A DNA stretch of 64,000 nt from Streptomyces canus 299MFChir4.1 (GTDB taxonomy: Bacteria > Actinomycetota > Actinomycetes > Streptomycetales > Streptomycetaceae): NCBI RefSeq assembly GCF_000383615.1, contig NZ_KB911583.1:690193-754192 (forward strand). Direction: 5' to 3'. A program made the translations under genes and the position numbers. Under the pieces are notes generated by a model. The model worked only from the letters and a program-made list of their open reading frames with translations. It was not told where the DNA came from and did no database searches. Positions 23,788 to 31,763 of this stretch are shown piece after piece (position 1 is the stretch's first letter; the number at the start of each line of letters is the position of its first letter).

Positions 23788-25719
23788 TCACCGCTTCAGG
23801 AGTCGTACCGACAGACCTTCCGTCGTGTAGACGGGTACGGCCCGCAGGGTGTCGGAGTTCAGTTCGACGCGGTCGAACTGTCCGCGCAGGCCGTGGCAGC
23901 CGAGAACGCGGACCGTGCGCCCCGCCTTCGGAGGGTTCTTCGCGTCAAGCTTCAGCGAGAGCACGCTGCCCGCGCCGAGCACCGCGCGCCGGGTCACCTC
24001 CAGGACCGGCTCCTGGCCCGAGCGCAGGGTCAGTTCCAGCGCGCCGGACTCCTGCGCGTACGTGCCGTGGACCTGGAGCGATCCGCCGCCCAGCGCCAGC
24101 TTTCCGCCCTGCACCCGCACATCGCCGTGACCGAGCGCGTGGGCCGAACCCGCGACCAGCACGCCCTCCTTCAGCACGGTCCCGCCGGTGTACCGGTTGT
24201 GCCCCGTCACGGTGAGCGTGCCGCTGCCCCGCTTGGTCAGCGAGCCACAGCCGTCGATGTCGTTGCGCCAGGAGTCGGCCGCGTGGAAGCCGCCCTTGGC
24301 CGCGTCCAGGGTGACGGTGACGTCGGATTCGAAGGAGCCGTAACCGTCGGCCGCGGCGAACAGGTTGAGCCGGCCCCACTGCTCGAAGCCGTCGAGGAGG
24401 ACATACCCGGAGGGCAGCGCGGTGGTCCGCAGCACCGCACGGCGCTGGGCGGCGTCCAGGTACGGCTGCCGGGTCTCCAGCAGCACCTCGGCGCCCTTGG
24501 GCACCGTGAGGGGCTTGCCGTGGCCCTCCCGCCTGAGCACGTAGGTCAAGCGGGGTGTGACGGCGCGCTGGTTCGCCTCCCGGTCGGCGTAGGCGTCGGC
24601 CGGGTCCGAGTGGGCGTAGGCGAACAGGGTGTCGGCCGTGGTGCCGGTCTGCTGGGTGAAGTACGCGAGTGCCTGGGCGCGGGCCGCTGCCTTGAGTTCC
24701 GCGTTCGCCGGGTCCGCCAGCGTGGCGGCGGCCAGGGCGGTCGCCATGATCCGGCCGCCCATGACGTCGACCGTCGAGTGCATGCCCGCCAGGATCCGGG
24801 TGTGGCTGAGCTCCATCGCGCGCGTGACCAGCTCCTGGAACCGCTCGGGCACGGCGTAGGCGTAGGCCAGCGAGGCCAGGTGGTAGGCGTTGGTGTGGCC
24901 GCTGGGGAAGCCGCCGTCGTCCGCCGGCGAGCTGCTGCGCTGGCGCAGCAGCTGGGGCGCGACGACCACCTTCGAGTCGTACACCGGGTAGCCGAGGTCG
25001 TCCTTCTTGCCGGTGTCGACGACCTGGCTGTCCTCGTTCATGCGCCACGGGCGCGGATACAGATAGGCGTACTTCGACGGGTTGCCGGACGCCCAGTTGC
25101 CGCGCAGGGTGTCCACCAGTTCGGCGACCTTGCCGAGTGCCGAGTCGTGGGAGCCCGCGCCGAGCGCGGAGCCGGCCGGGGCGTTCGCGGGCACGGCGTC
25201 GTCGATCGTGGTCGGGGGCGTGCCGTCGGGCGCGCTGGTGATCGACGTGACCGCCTTGGCGCCCGCCTTGTACAGGGCGGAGAGCGGGCCGAGGCCGTCG
25301 ATCGTCGAGTAGCTCTGGTGCATACGGTCGTAGAGGAACGCCAGCTTCGCCTCGGCCGGGGTGCGCCGGGTCGTGACGTCGATGCAGTACCGCACGTTGG
25401 CGCGCAGGATGTCGGGACGCAGCGGGATGCCGGTGTTCCAGGCGTCGCCGGTCTTCCATATCTGCGCGAAGCCGTCCAGGGCCCGGACGACCGCGTTGGT
25501 CTCGGGGGTGCGGTTCGCCGACAGGTTGGTCTTGTAGTCGTCGACGAACGCGAGGGTCGCGGCGGCGGCCTTCGCGTCCGCGGCCGCCAGCCAGCTGACC
25601 AGGGTCGGCGCGGCCAGGACCCCGGCCGAGGCGCCCAGGGACGTCTTGAGGAATCCCCTGCGTCGCATGGCACGTTCGGTGACCGGCGCGGGGGAGTGCT
25701 GCCCGGCGGAAGACGGCAT
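23788..25719 (-). CDS. Tat-exported vanadium-haloperoxidase/PAP2-type phosphatase with beta-helix repeat tail
   Basis: Secreted protein of 643 aa. A twin-arginine signal (RRRGFLKTSLGASAG, 19-33) is followed by an all-helical PAP2 domain. The three vanadate/phosphate motifs are K216-x6-RP (223-224), FPSGHT (271-276) and SHTRILAGMHSTVD (305-318). The C-terminal part (about 490-643) contains GSGTLTVTGHNRYTGGT and LKEGVLVAGSAHALG, which resemble the passenger-associated repeat of Gram-negative autotransporters. It is probably an acid phosphatase or bromo/chloroperoxidase-like enzyme. ATG 25719 has AGAGAGG 7 bp upstream. Confidence 0.87.
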   Translation of the reverse strand: MPSSAGQHSPAPVTERAMRRRGFLKTSLGASAGVLAAPTLVSWLAAADAKAAAATLAFVDDYKTNLSANRTPETNAVVRALDGFAQIWKTGDAWNTGIPLRPDILRANVRYCIDVTTRRTPAEAKLAFLYDRMHQSYSTIDGLGPLSALYKAGAKAVTSITSAPDGTPPTTIDDAVPANAPAGSALGAGSHDSALGKVAELVDTLRGNWASGNPSKYAYLYPRPWRMNEDSQVVDTGKKDDLGYPVYDSKVVVAPQLLRQRSSSPADDGGFPSGHTNAYHLASLAYAYAVPERFQELVTRAMELSHTRILAGMHSTVDVMGGRIMATALAAATLADPANAELKAAARAQALAYFTQQTGTTADTLFAYAHSDPADAYADREANQRAVTPRLTYVLRREGHGKPLTVPKGAEVLLETRQPYLDAAQRRAVLRTTALPSGYVLLDGFEQWGRLNLFAAADGYGSFESDVTVTLDAAKGGFHAADSWRNDIDGCGSLTKRGSGTLTVTGHNRYTGGTVLKEGVLVAGSAHALGHGDVRVQGGKLALGGGSLQVHGTYAQESGALELTLRSGQEPVLEVTRRAVLGAGSVLSLKLDAKNPPKAGRTVRVLGCHGLRGQFDRVELNSDTLRAVPVYTTEGLSVRLLKR

Positions 25720-25809
25720 GGGTGGGCCTCTCTTGAGTTCTGCGGCCGTACGGCCGGGGAGCTGGTGCGGGTGTGACTCATGATGCGCGGGACGACGCGT
25801 GGGTCGAAT

Positions 25810-25826
25810 GCGCTTTCTGAAAGTCG
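25810..25826. promoter_or_regulatory. Operator-like element upstream of the PAP2 gene
   Basis: GCGCTTTCTGAAAGTCG contains the inverted repeat CTTTCTGAAAG. The same sequence minus two bases (GCGCTTTCTAAGTCG) lies at 28251-28265 in the promoter region of the second sugar transporter. Confidence 0.4.
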
Positions 25827-25886
25827 TGAGCGTAGATCTACTGGCGAGTCATGTCGGACCGGAGGAGACTCGGCGGCCGGCGGATG

Positions 25887-26786
25887 TCACAGAAGTGAAC
25901 GGGCCATCGCCACCGCGCCGTCCACCGGAGGCGCCCGCAGGGGACGCGGTCGTGCCGTCGGTACGCCGTCCGCGAGCGCCGACACGAACGCGTCGTACAG
26001 CGAAGGCTGGGCGAGGACGGTACTGCCCGCGACCACGACGTCGTCGACCACCACCCCGCGGGCGGCGAGCCGTTCGACGAGCGCGGCCAGGGCGCGGCCC
26101 GCCTCGGCGATCACGGTGCGGGCGAGCGGGGATCCGGCCTCGGCGGCGGTGAACACGGCCGGGGCGTGCCGGCCCCAGTCGGCGGAGGCGGCCGTGGCGT
26201 ACTCCAGCGCGGCGCCGAGCGCGGGTACGTCCGGGACGTCGAACCCGGACAGCAGACCGAGCGCCAGCGCGTCGGGCTCCTCGCCGCGGTCGTGCGCCGC
26301 CCATACGGCTCGGACGGCCTCGCGGACCAGGCCCGCGGCGCCGCCCTCGTCGCCGAGGAGCGCGCCCCAGCCGCCGACCTGGACCGGTGTGCCGTCGGCG
26401 AACCGGCCCACGGCGACCGAACCGGTGCCGGCGACCAGGCCGACCCCCTTGTCCAGTCCCGCCGCGGGAACGAGCAGTTCGGCGTCGCCCACGACCAGTG
26501 CGGGCGCGTCGAAGTGCGGTTGGAGAGCGGTGCGGATCTGCGCACACTGGCGCGGGGTCTCGCAGGCGTGGCCGCCGACGGCGAGGGCGGACGGGCGGGC
26601 GCCCGCCGGAAGCGCGTCGGCGGCCAGCGCGGCCAGCCAGCCGGCGGCGGCCACCGGGTCGTGGGGCCGCCAGCCGCTGCTGGACCGGACGTGATCGGCG
26701 ACTGGGGTGTCGCCCGCGACCGCGCGCAGCTGCGTCTTGGTGCCGCCCACGTCGATGCCGACAACCAGGGGTGCGGTGTCCTGCAC
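25887..26786 (-). CDS. BadF/BadG/BcrA-type ATPase, probable amino-sugar (N-acetylglucosamine-like) kinase
   Basis: Sugar kinase of the ASKHA superfamily, 299 aa. LVVGIDVGGTKTQL (7-20) is the first phosphate loop; ALAVGGHACETP, GLVAGTGSVAVGR and WGALLGDEGGAAGL follow the N-acetylglucosamine kinase layout, and VVVAGSTVLAQPSLYDAF is the late adenosine motif. It would phosphorylate the sugar released in the cytoplasm. GTG 26786 has GAGG 6 bp upstream; longer starts would run across the palindromic operator. It is divergent from the ROK gene, and the palindrome at 26917 covers its promoter, so it belongs to the regulon of the transporter locus to the right. Confidence 0.85.
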   Translation of the reverse strand: MQDTAPLVVGIDVGGTKTQLRAVAGDTPVADHVRSSSGWRPHDPVAAAGWLAALAADALPAGARPSALAVGGHACETPRQCAQIRTALQPHFDAPALVVGDAELLVPAAGLDKGVGLVAGTGSVAVGRFADGTPVQVGGWGALLGDEGGAAGLVREAVRAVWAAHDRGEEPDALALGLLSGFDVPDVPALGAALEYATAASADWGRHAPAVFTAAEAGSPLARTVIAEAGRALAALVERLAARGVVVDDVVVAGSTVLAQPSLYDAFVSALADGVPTARPRPLRAPPVDGAVAMARSLL

Positions 26787-26916
26787 GGAACCTCTTTCGT
26801 CGTTGCGCTGTGTGCTGCGACGGTGGGCGAACCGTGTCTGAGGGCAAGGCAGTTGAAGCATTAGCGAAGCCCCGGGACGGGCCTCTGACGGACCACGGCA
26901 GGCGAGTACCGTGACG

Positions 26917-26956
26917 TTCGTTAGGAAGTTAACTAACGAAGTACAGTGCCTGTCAA
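26917..26956. promoter_or_regulatory. ROK operator and kinase promoter
   Basis: TTCGTTAG and CTAACGAA form perfect 8-bp arms around GAAGTTAA (26917-26940). On the minus strand a consensus TTGACA (26951-26956) lies 10 bp before the palindrome, which therefore covers the -10 of the kinase promoter. The GTTAG/CTAAC arms resemble known actinobacterial ROK sites. Confidence 0.65.
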
Positions 26957-27083
26957 TAGGCGTCCCGCACCTGACTTCCCGGGCTCCCCGTCCCGGGCGG
27001 GAACGCAGGACGCCGGAGCAACCCGACGCCGCCTCCCGCCGAGCCGCTCGGCCCGGGAGAGCGGCCTGTGACCTGGGGGAAGT

Positions 27084-28217
27084 GTGGAACACGACGTGGC
27101 AAGAGCCCCCCGTCTGACCGAGAGCGCCAGCGCGGTGTTCGCGGTGCTGGCCCAGGCCGGCACCGCGACCCGGCCGCAGCTGGCGAGCCTCGCGCGCCTG
27201 TCCAAGCCGACCGTCTCCTCCGCCGTCGCCGAACTGGAGGGCGTCCATCTCGCGGCCCACTCGGGCACCTCCTCCGGCGGTACGGGCCGCAGCGCCGCCG
27301 TGTACCGCCTCGGCCCGGCCGCGGGCGCCGTGCTCGCCGTCGATCTCGGCCCCGCCCTCACCCGGGTGCGCGGCTGCGCCCTCGACGGCACCCTGCTCGC
27401 CGAGGCCACCGGACCCCGGGACGACGCCGCCGACGTGGTGCGCGACGCCCTGTCCGCGCTGCCCGCCGACGCCCCGCTGCGCACCATCGTGGTGGCCGTC
27501 GGTGACGTCACCCCGCCGCAGCGCATGCGCCCCGCCACGGCCAAGGCCGGACCCGTCTTCGACGCGGTGACCGTCGCGCTGCCACCCGGAGTCCCCGTCC
27601 ACCTGGAGAACAACGTCAACTGCGCAGCCCTCGCCGAACTGCACGAGGGCGCGGCCCGCGGCCGTCACACCTTCGGCTACCTGCGGATCGGCGTCGGTAT
27701 CGGTCTCGGCATCGTCGTGGGAGGACAGGTGCTGGCCGGGGCCAACGGCGCCGCCGGAGAGCTCGCCAGACTGCCCTACCCCTGGGACGACGACCTGGAG
27801 CCCCGGCACGAGGCCCTGGAGGAGTACATCGGGTCCCGCTCCCTGCTGCGCCGGGCCGCCGAGGCCTGGCCGGAATCCGACGGCGCCCGCCCTCGTACCG
27901 CCGAGCAGCTCTTCACCCTCGCCGGACAGGGCAGCGCCGCGGCCGACGCGGTCGTCGCCAGACACGCCGTGGACGTGGGCCGGCTGGCCGCCGCCGTGAC
28001 CGCGGTACTGGACCCGGGACTCCTCGTGCTGGGCGGCAGTACCGGCGCGTATCCGCAGCTCCTGCCCGGTGTGCGGGCCGAGCTGGAGCGGCTCAGCTGG
28101 CCCACCGAGGTGGTCAGCAGCCAGGTCGGTGATCTCGGTACCGTCGTGGGCGCCGCCCGCCTCGCGGTGGCGAGAGGAGTCCAAACCGTGACCGAGGCGG
28201 CGCGGACGAAGGATTGA
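27084..28217 (+). CDS. ROK family transcriptional regulator
   Basis: Sugar repressor of 377 aa. An N-terminal MarR-like winged HTH (about 10-60, SAVFAVLAQAGTATRPQLASLARLSKPTVSSAVAEL) precedes a ROK domain with VLAVDLGPALTRV, HLENNVNCAALAELHEGAARG and LRIGVGIGLGIVVGG. The zinc-binding cysteines are missing: the region after NGAAGELARLPYP has no Cys pair. GTG 27084 follows GGGGGA closely; GTG 27096 is another option. It is divergent from the BadF-type kinase and 276 bp upstream of the transporter genes. The kinase and transporter promoters are its likely targets. Confidence 0.9.
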   Translation: MEHDVARAPRLTESASAVFAVLAQAGTATRPQLASLARLSKPTVSSAVAELEGVHLAAHSGTSSGGTGRSAAVYRLGPAAGAVLAVDLGPALTRVRGCALDGTLLAEATGPRDDAADVVRDALSALPADAPLRTIVVAVGDVTPPQRMRPATAKAGPVFDAVTVALPPGVPVHLENNVNCAALAELHEGAARGRHTFGYLRIGVGIGLGIVVGGQVLAGANGAAGELARLPYPWDDDLEPRHEALEEYIGSRSLLRRAAEAWPESDGARPRTAEQLFTLAGQGSAAADAVVARHAVDVGRLAAAVTAVLDPGLLVLGGSTGAYPQLLPGVRAELERLSWPTEVVSSQVGDLGTVVGAARLAVARGVQTVTEAARTKD

Positions 28218-28239
28218 CGGGTTCGGACTCGGTCTGCCA

Positions 28240-28265
28240 ATGTCCGGACAAGCGCTTTCTAAGTC
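28240..28265. promoter_or_regulatory. Palindromes upstream of the second sugar-transport operon (gap 28218-28493)
   Basis: TGTCCGGACA (28240-28249) is a perfect palindrome, followed at once by AAGCGCTT (28249-28256), a LacI-like core, within GCGCTTTCTAAGTCG, the element also present at 25810. Further on, CCACACG and CGTGTGG (28317-28340) form a hairpin. No gene was found in this 276-bp gap. Confidence 0.45.
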
Positions 28266-28493
28266 GGCCGGGACGCCGGCTTGGGCGAGCGTCCCGCCCG
28301 TACTCGACGTACGGCAACCACACGAGGGCGTGCCCGTGTGGTGGCGGCCACAGCGGCCGGGGACCCTTGCCCGCCAGGATGACGCGGCCGGGCGAGGCCG
28401 CGCCCTCGGAAAGCAAACCTCCTGCAAACTGCACCAGTGCCGCCAAGATCGGCGCCGTGCTCCGTCCCCTACGACGAAAAAAAGGGATCGAAG

Positions 28494-29816
28494 ATGACCA
28501 CTGTGGGTGTGCGGCGCTCTCGCCGTCTCGGCCGCGGCGGCACGCGCCGCCTGGTTTCCCTCGCTGCCGCTCTCACGGCAGGTGCTCTGACGCTCACCGC
28601 CTGCGGCGGGGACGGCGGCTCCGGCGGGACCTCCAAGTCCCTGACGTTCTGGATCTCCACGGTTCCGGGGCAGGACGCGGGCTGGAAGAAGATGGTGGCG
28701 CAGTACAAGAAGGAAACCGGCGTCAACCTCAAGCTCGTCAACATCCCCTACGACGGCTACACCACGAAGCTGCACAACGCGGCGCAGGCGAACTCCCTGC
28801 CCGACGTGGCGGCCGTGCCGGCGCTGGACCCGATCTGGTCGAGCAAGCTGCTCGACCTCGGCTCCATCGCCAACAAGAAGAGCAACAACATCAACGCCAA
28901 CTTCCTGGCGAAGGACTCGTCCGGGAAGGTGCTGTCCATCCCCTCGGACGTCACGGCGTCCGGTCTGTTCATCAACAAGTCGCTGTTCGAGAAGGCCGGT
29001 GTCTCCTTCCCGACCGAGCCGTCGAAGACCTGGACCTGGACCGACTTCATCGCCGCGGCCAACAAGGTCCGTGAGAAGACCGGCGCCAAGTACTCCCTGA
29101 CCTTCGACCAGTCGCCTTCCCGACTGCGCGCCATGGTGTACGAGATGGGCGGCAAGTACGTCCACGCCGACGACTCCGGCAAGTTCTCCGTGGACGCGGC
29201 GACCAAGAAGGCCGTGAACACCTTCGTCGGATGGAACGACGACAAGACCATGCCGAAGTCGGTGTGGACGAGCGGCGCCGACCCGTCCGCCATGTTCCAG
29301 AGCGGTGACGTGGTCGCCTACTGGTCCGGCGTGTGGCAGGTCGCCTCCTTCGCGGACAGCATCAAGAAGTTCGAGTGGGCGAGCGTCCCGACCCCCGCCC
29401 AGCCGGTGCAGGCCAGTGACGTCAACAGCGGCGGCATGGTGGTGGGCTTCAACAACAACGGCGACGCGTCCAAGGCCGCGACGAAGTTCCTGTCCTGGCT
29501 GTACGAGCCGGCCCACTACAAGGCCCTGTGCGAGGCGTCCGGGTTCCTGCCGGTCGAGAGCGGTCTGAACCCGACGTACCCCTTCAAGTCCGATGCGGCG
29601 CAGGCGGCGTTCAAGCTCTACAACCAGGAGATCCCGCTCTACGCCCCGATCTCCGGCTACTTCAACAACGCGCAGACGGAGTGGGTGCTGAAGGGCAAGA
29701 GCATCACCGAGGACCCGACCAAGACGGAGCTCGGCAAGGCGATCAACGGCCAGCAGTCGGCCGACAAGGCCCTGCAGAACATCGTGGACGGCTACAACCA
29801 GCAGGTCGGCGGCTGA
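28494..29816 (+). CDS. Sugar ABC transporter substrate-binding lipoprotein
   Basis: Solute-binding protein of 440 aa. A long basic N-region and hydrophobic stretch lead to lipobox LTAC with Cys37. The mature sequence starts with a Gly/Ser linker and LTFWISTVPGQDAGWKKM, a typical family-1 sugar-binding beginning. Many Lys and Asn codons make the surface more basic than its neighbours. ATG 28494 has AAGGG upstream. It is the first gene of an operon with two permeases and two unrecognised proteins. A strong hairpin directly after it may raise its expression over the permeases. Confidence 0.93.
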   Translation: MTTVGVRRSRRLGRGGTRRLVSLAAALTAGALTLTACGGDGGSGGTSKSLTFWISTVPGQDAGWKKMVAQYKKETGVNLKLVNIPYDGYTTKLHNAAQANSLPDVAAVPALDPIWSSKLLDLGSIANKKSNNINANFLAKDSSGKVLSIPSDVTASGLFINKSLFEKAGVSFPTEPSKTWTWTDFIAAANKVREKTGAKYSLTFDQSPSRLRAMVYEMGGKYVHADDSGKFSVDAATKKAVNTFVGWNDDKTMPKSVWTSGADPSAMFQSGDVVAYWSGVWQVASFADSIKKFEWASVPTPAQPVQASDVNSGGMVVGFNNNGDASKAATKFLSWLYEPAHYKALCEASGFLPVESGLNPTYPFKSDAAQAAFKLYNQEIPLYAPISGYFNNAQTEWVLKGKSITEDPTKTELGKAINGQQSADKALQNIVDGYNQQVGG

Positions 29817-29833
29817 TCACAGGCCCCAAGCGC

Positions 29834-29865
29834 CCGGGCGGCGGCGTCCCGACCCCGCCGCCCGG
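29834..29865 (+). terminator. Intra-operon stem-loop after the binding-protein gene
   Basis: CCGGGCGGCGG pairs perfectly over 11 bp with CCGCCGCCCGG around a 10-nt loop, 18 bp after the binding-protein stop. Hairpins in this place commonly act as partial terminators or stabilise the upstream message so the binding protein is made in excess. Confidence 0.65.
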
Positions 29866-29941
29866 CCCCGGCCGACCACGTGATGCCGGGCTCACGGCCT
29901 GAGCCCACCGCAATCCCTTCCACCAGCACGGAGTCAGGAAG

Positions 29942-30862
29942 ATGACAAAACGCGCCTCGGACGTGTCTGTGAGCCCGCCGAGTCCGCCCAGGAGACGCAG
30001 TAAGTACACCCTTGCGCCGCTCGTCCTCATCGCGGCCAACGTCGTGCTCTTCGCGCTGTTCTTCGTCTGGCCGGCGGTGATCGGGCTCGTCTACTCCTTC
30101 ACGAACTACACGGGCGTGGGGGTGTTCCAGTGGGTCGGGCTGGACAACTACCAGAACCTGTTCGGGGACTCCACGTTCTACGACGCGCTGACCCGGACCC
30201 TGCTGTACACCGTCCTCTTCGTCCCGCTGAACTTCGTGGTCTCGCTGCTCGCCGCCAACCTGGTGGTGAGCAAGCACGCCAAGGGCGGGTCGGTCGCCCG
30301 TGTCGTCTTCTTCATCCCGTGGCTGCTGTCGCCCATCGTCGTCGGTGTCCTGTGGCGGTGGATGTTCGGCGAGAACTTCGGACTGGTCAACTACGTCATC
30401 GAGAAGTTCGGCGGAGACGCCGTTCCGTGGCAGTCGAACGCGGACCTCTCGTTGCTCGTGGTGGTGATGGCGGCGGCCTGGGCCTGGACCGGTTTCACGA
30501 TGCTGCTGTTCATCGCTGCGATCAAGAACGTCCCCGTGTCGTACTACGAGGCCGCCTCGCTCGACGGCGCCGGTCCCTGGCGCCAGTTCTTCAGCATCAC
30601 CCTGCCGAGCATCGCGCCCACCTCGTTCATCGTCATCCTGCTCAACACGATCAACTCGATGAAGGAGTACCCGGTGTTCGTCGCCCTCAACAACGGCGGA
30701 CCCGGCACCTCGAACAACCTGCTCGTCCAGTACATCTACGAGACCGGCTTCAAGCGGGGCCAGATCGGCTACGCGAGTGCCGCGTCGTTCGTGCTCATGC
30801 TCATCCTGATGGCCGTCGCGGTCGTCCAGCTGATGGTCAACCGGCGGGTGGAGAACCGATGA
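29942..30862 (+). CDS. Sugar ABC transporter permease, MalF type
   Basis: Permease of 306 aa with about six membrane helices. The EAA loop is YEAASLDGAGPWRQFFSITL, about 80 residues before the end. After the binding-protein gene there is a 125-bp gap with a hairpin. AGGA lies just before ATG 29942. Its last codons overlap the start of the next permease by four bases (ATGA), so translation is coupled. Confidence 0.93.
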   Translation: MTKRASDVSVSPPSPPRRRSKYTLAPLVLIAANVVLFALFFVWPAVIGLVYSFTNYTGVGVFQWVGLDNYQNLFGDSTFYDALTRTLLYTVLFVPLNFVVSLLAANLVVSKHAKGGSVARVVFFIPWLLSPIVVGVLWRWMFGENFGLVNYVIEKFGGDAVPWQSNADLSLLVVVMAAAWAWTGFTMLLFIAAIKNVPVSYYEAASLDGAGPWRQFFSITLPSIAPTSFIVILLNTINSMKEYPVFVALNNGGPGTSNNLLVQYIYETGFKRGQIGYASAASFVLMLILMAVAVVQLMVNRRVENR

Positions 30863-31761
30863 CAACCACAGACATCCCGCGCCCGGCCGACGTCGGCTCC
30901 GGACGGAGCGTGTCCAAGAAGCGGCCCCGCAAAACGGCCACCGGAGGGCTCCGGCAGGCGGTGTCCGCGACGACACTGCTGTGGATCATGGCGTGCCTGT
31001 ACGGGTTCCCGGTGCTGTGGTTCGTCCTCAGCTCCTTCAAGCCGGCCAGCGACCTGTTCTCCTATCCGCTGACGCTGGTCCCGCACAACCCCACCCTGTC
31101 CGGATTCAGGGCAGCGTGGGACAGCGCCAACTTCTCCCAGTACTTCATCAACACGGCCCTCGTGTGCGTGATCACGACGATCCTCACGGTGGGAGTCAGC
31201 TGCTGCACCGGGTACGCGCTGGCCAAGTACGACAACAGATGGCTCAAGGCGTTCTTCCTCTGCATGCTGGCCACCACGATGCTGCCGGGCGAGGTCATGC
31301 TCGCCCCCGAGTTCCTGGTGGTCCGCAACCTCGGCCTCTACAACTCCTTCGCCGGCATCATCCTCCCGGCCGTGCTCACCGCGACCGGATGCTTCATGTT
31401 CCGCCAGTTCTTCCTGACGGTTCCCGACGAACTCGTGGAAGCCGCACGCATCGACGGCGCCAAGGAGCTGTCGATCTTCCTGCGGATCATGGTGCCGCTC
31501 TCCCGGCCCATCATGCTGACCCTCGCCATCCTGTCCTTCCAGTGGCGGTGGAACGACTACATCTGGCCGCTGCTGATGCTCAACGACCCCAACAAGTTCA
31601 CCGTGCAGATCGGCATCCAGAGCATCGTCGGCGCGCAGAACATCAACTGGTCGGTCCTGCTGGGCGCGTCGGTCATCTCCATGATCCCGCTGATCGCGAT
31701 CTTCCTGGTCTTCCAGCGCTATGTGATGGGCGCCGACATCAACGCCGGACTGAAGGACTGA
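30859..31761 (+). CDS. Sugar ABC transporter permease, MalG type
   Basis: Permease of 300 aa, about six membrane helices, with EAA loop VEAARIDGAKELSIFLRIMV. The start overlaps the preceding stop (ATGA), and the next gene starts 2 bp after its own stop. The N-terminus (1-35) is a polar, Lys/Arg-rich cytoplasmic tail. As in the first transporter, no ATPase gene is present, so a shared ATPase is likely. Confidence 0.93.
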   Translation: MTTTDIPRPADVGSGRSVSKKRPRKTATGGLRQAVSATTLLWIMACLYGFPVLWFVLSSFKPASDLFSYPLTLVPHNPTLSGFRAAWDSANFSQYFINTALVCVITTILTVGVSCCTGYALAKYDNRWLKAFFLCMLATTMLPGEVMLAPEFLVVRNLGLYNSFAGIILPAVLTATGCFMFRQFFLTVPDELVEAARIDGAKELSIFLRIMVPLSRPIMLTLAILSFQWRWNDYIWPLLMLNDPNKFTVQIGIQSIVGAQNINWSVLLGASVISMIPLIAIFLVFQRYVMGADINAGLKD

Positions 31762-31763
31762 CC

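Noticed and set aside
25887..29516. A 1209-codon open frame on the minus strand
   Set aside because: Only its last part is the BadF-type kinase; the remainder is antisense to the ROK and binding-protein genes and crosses their promoters.
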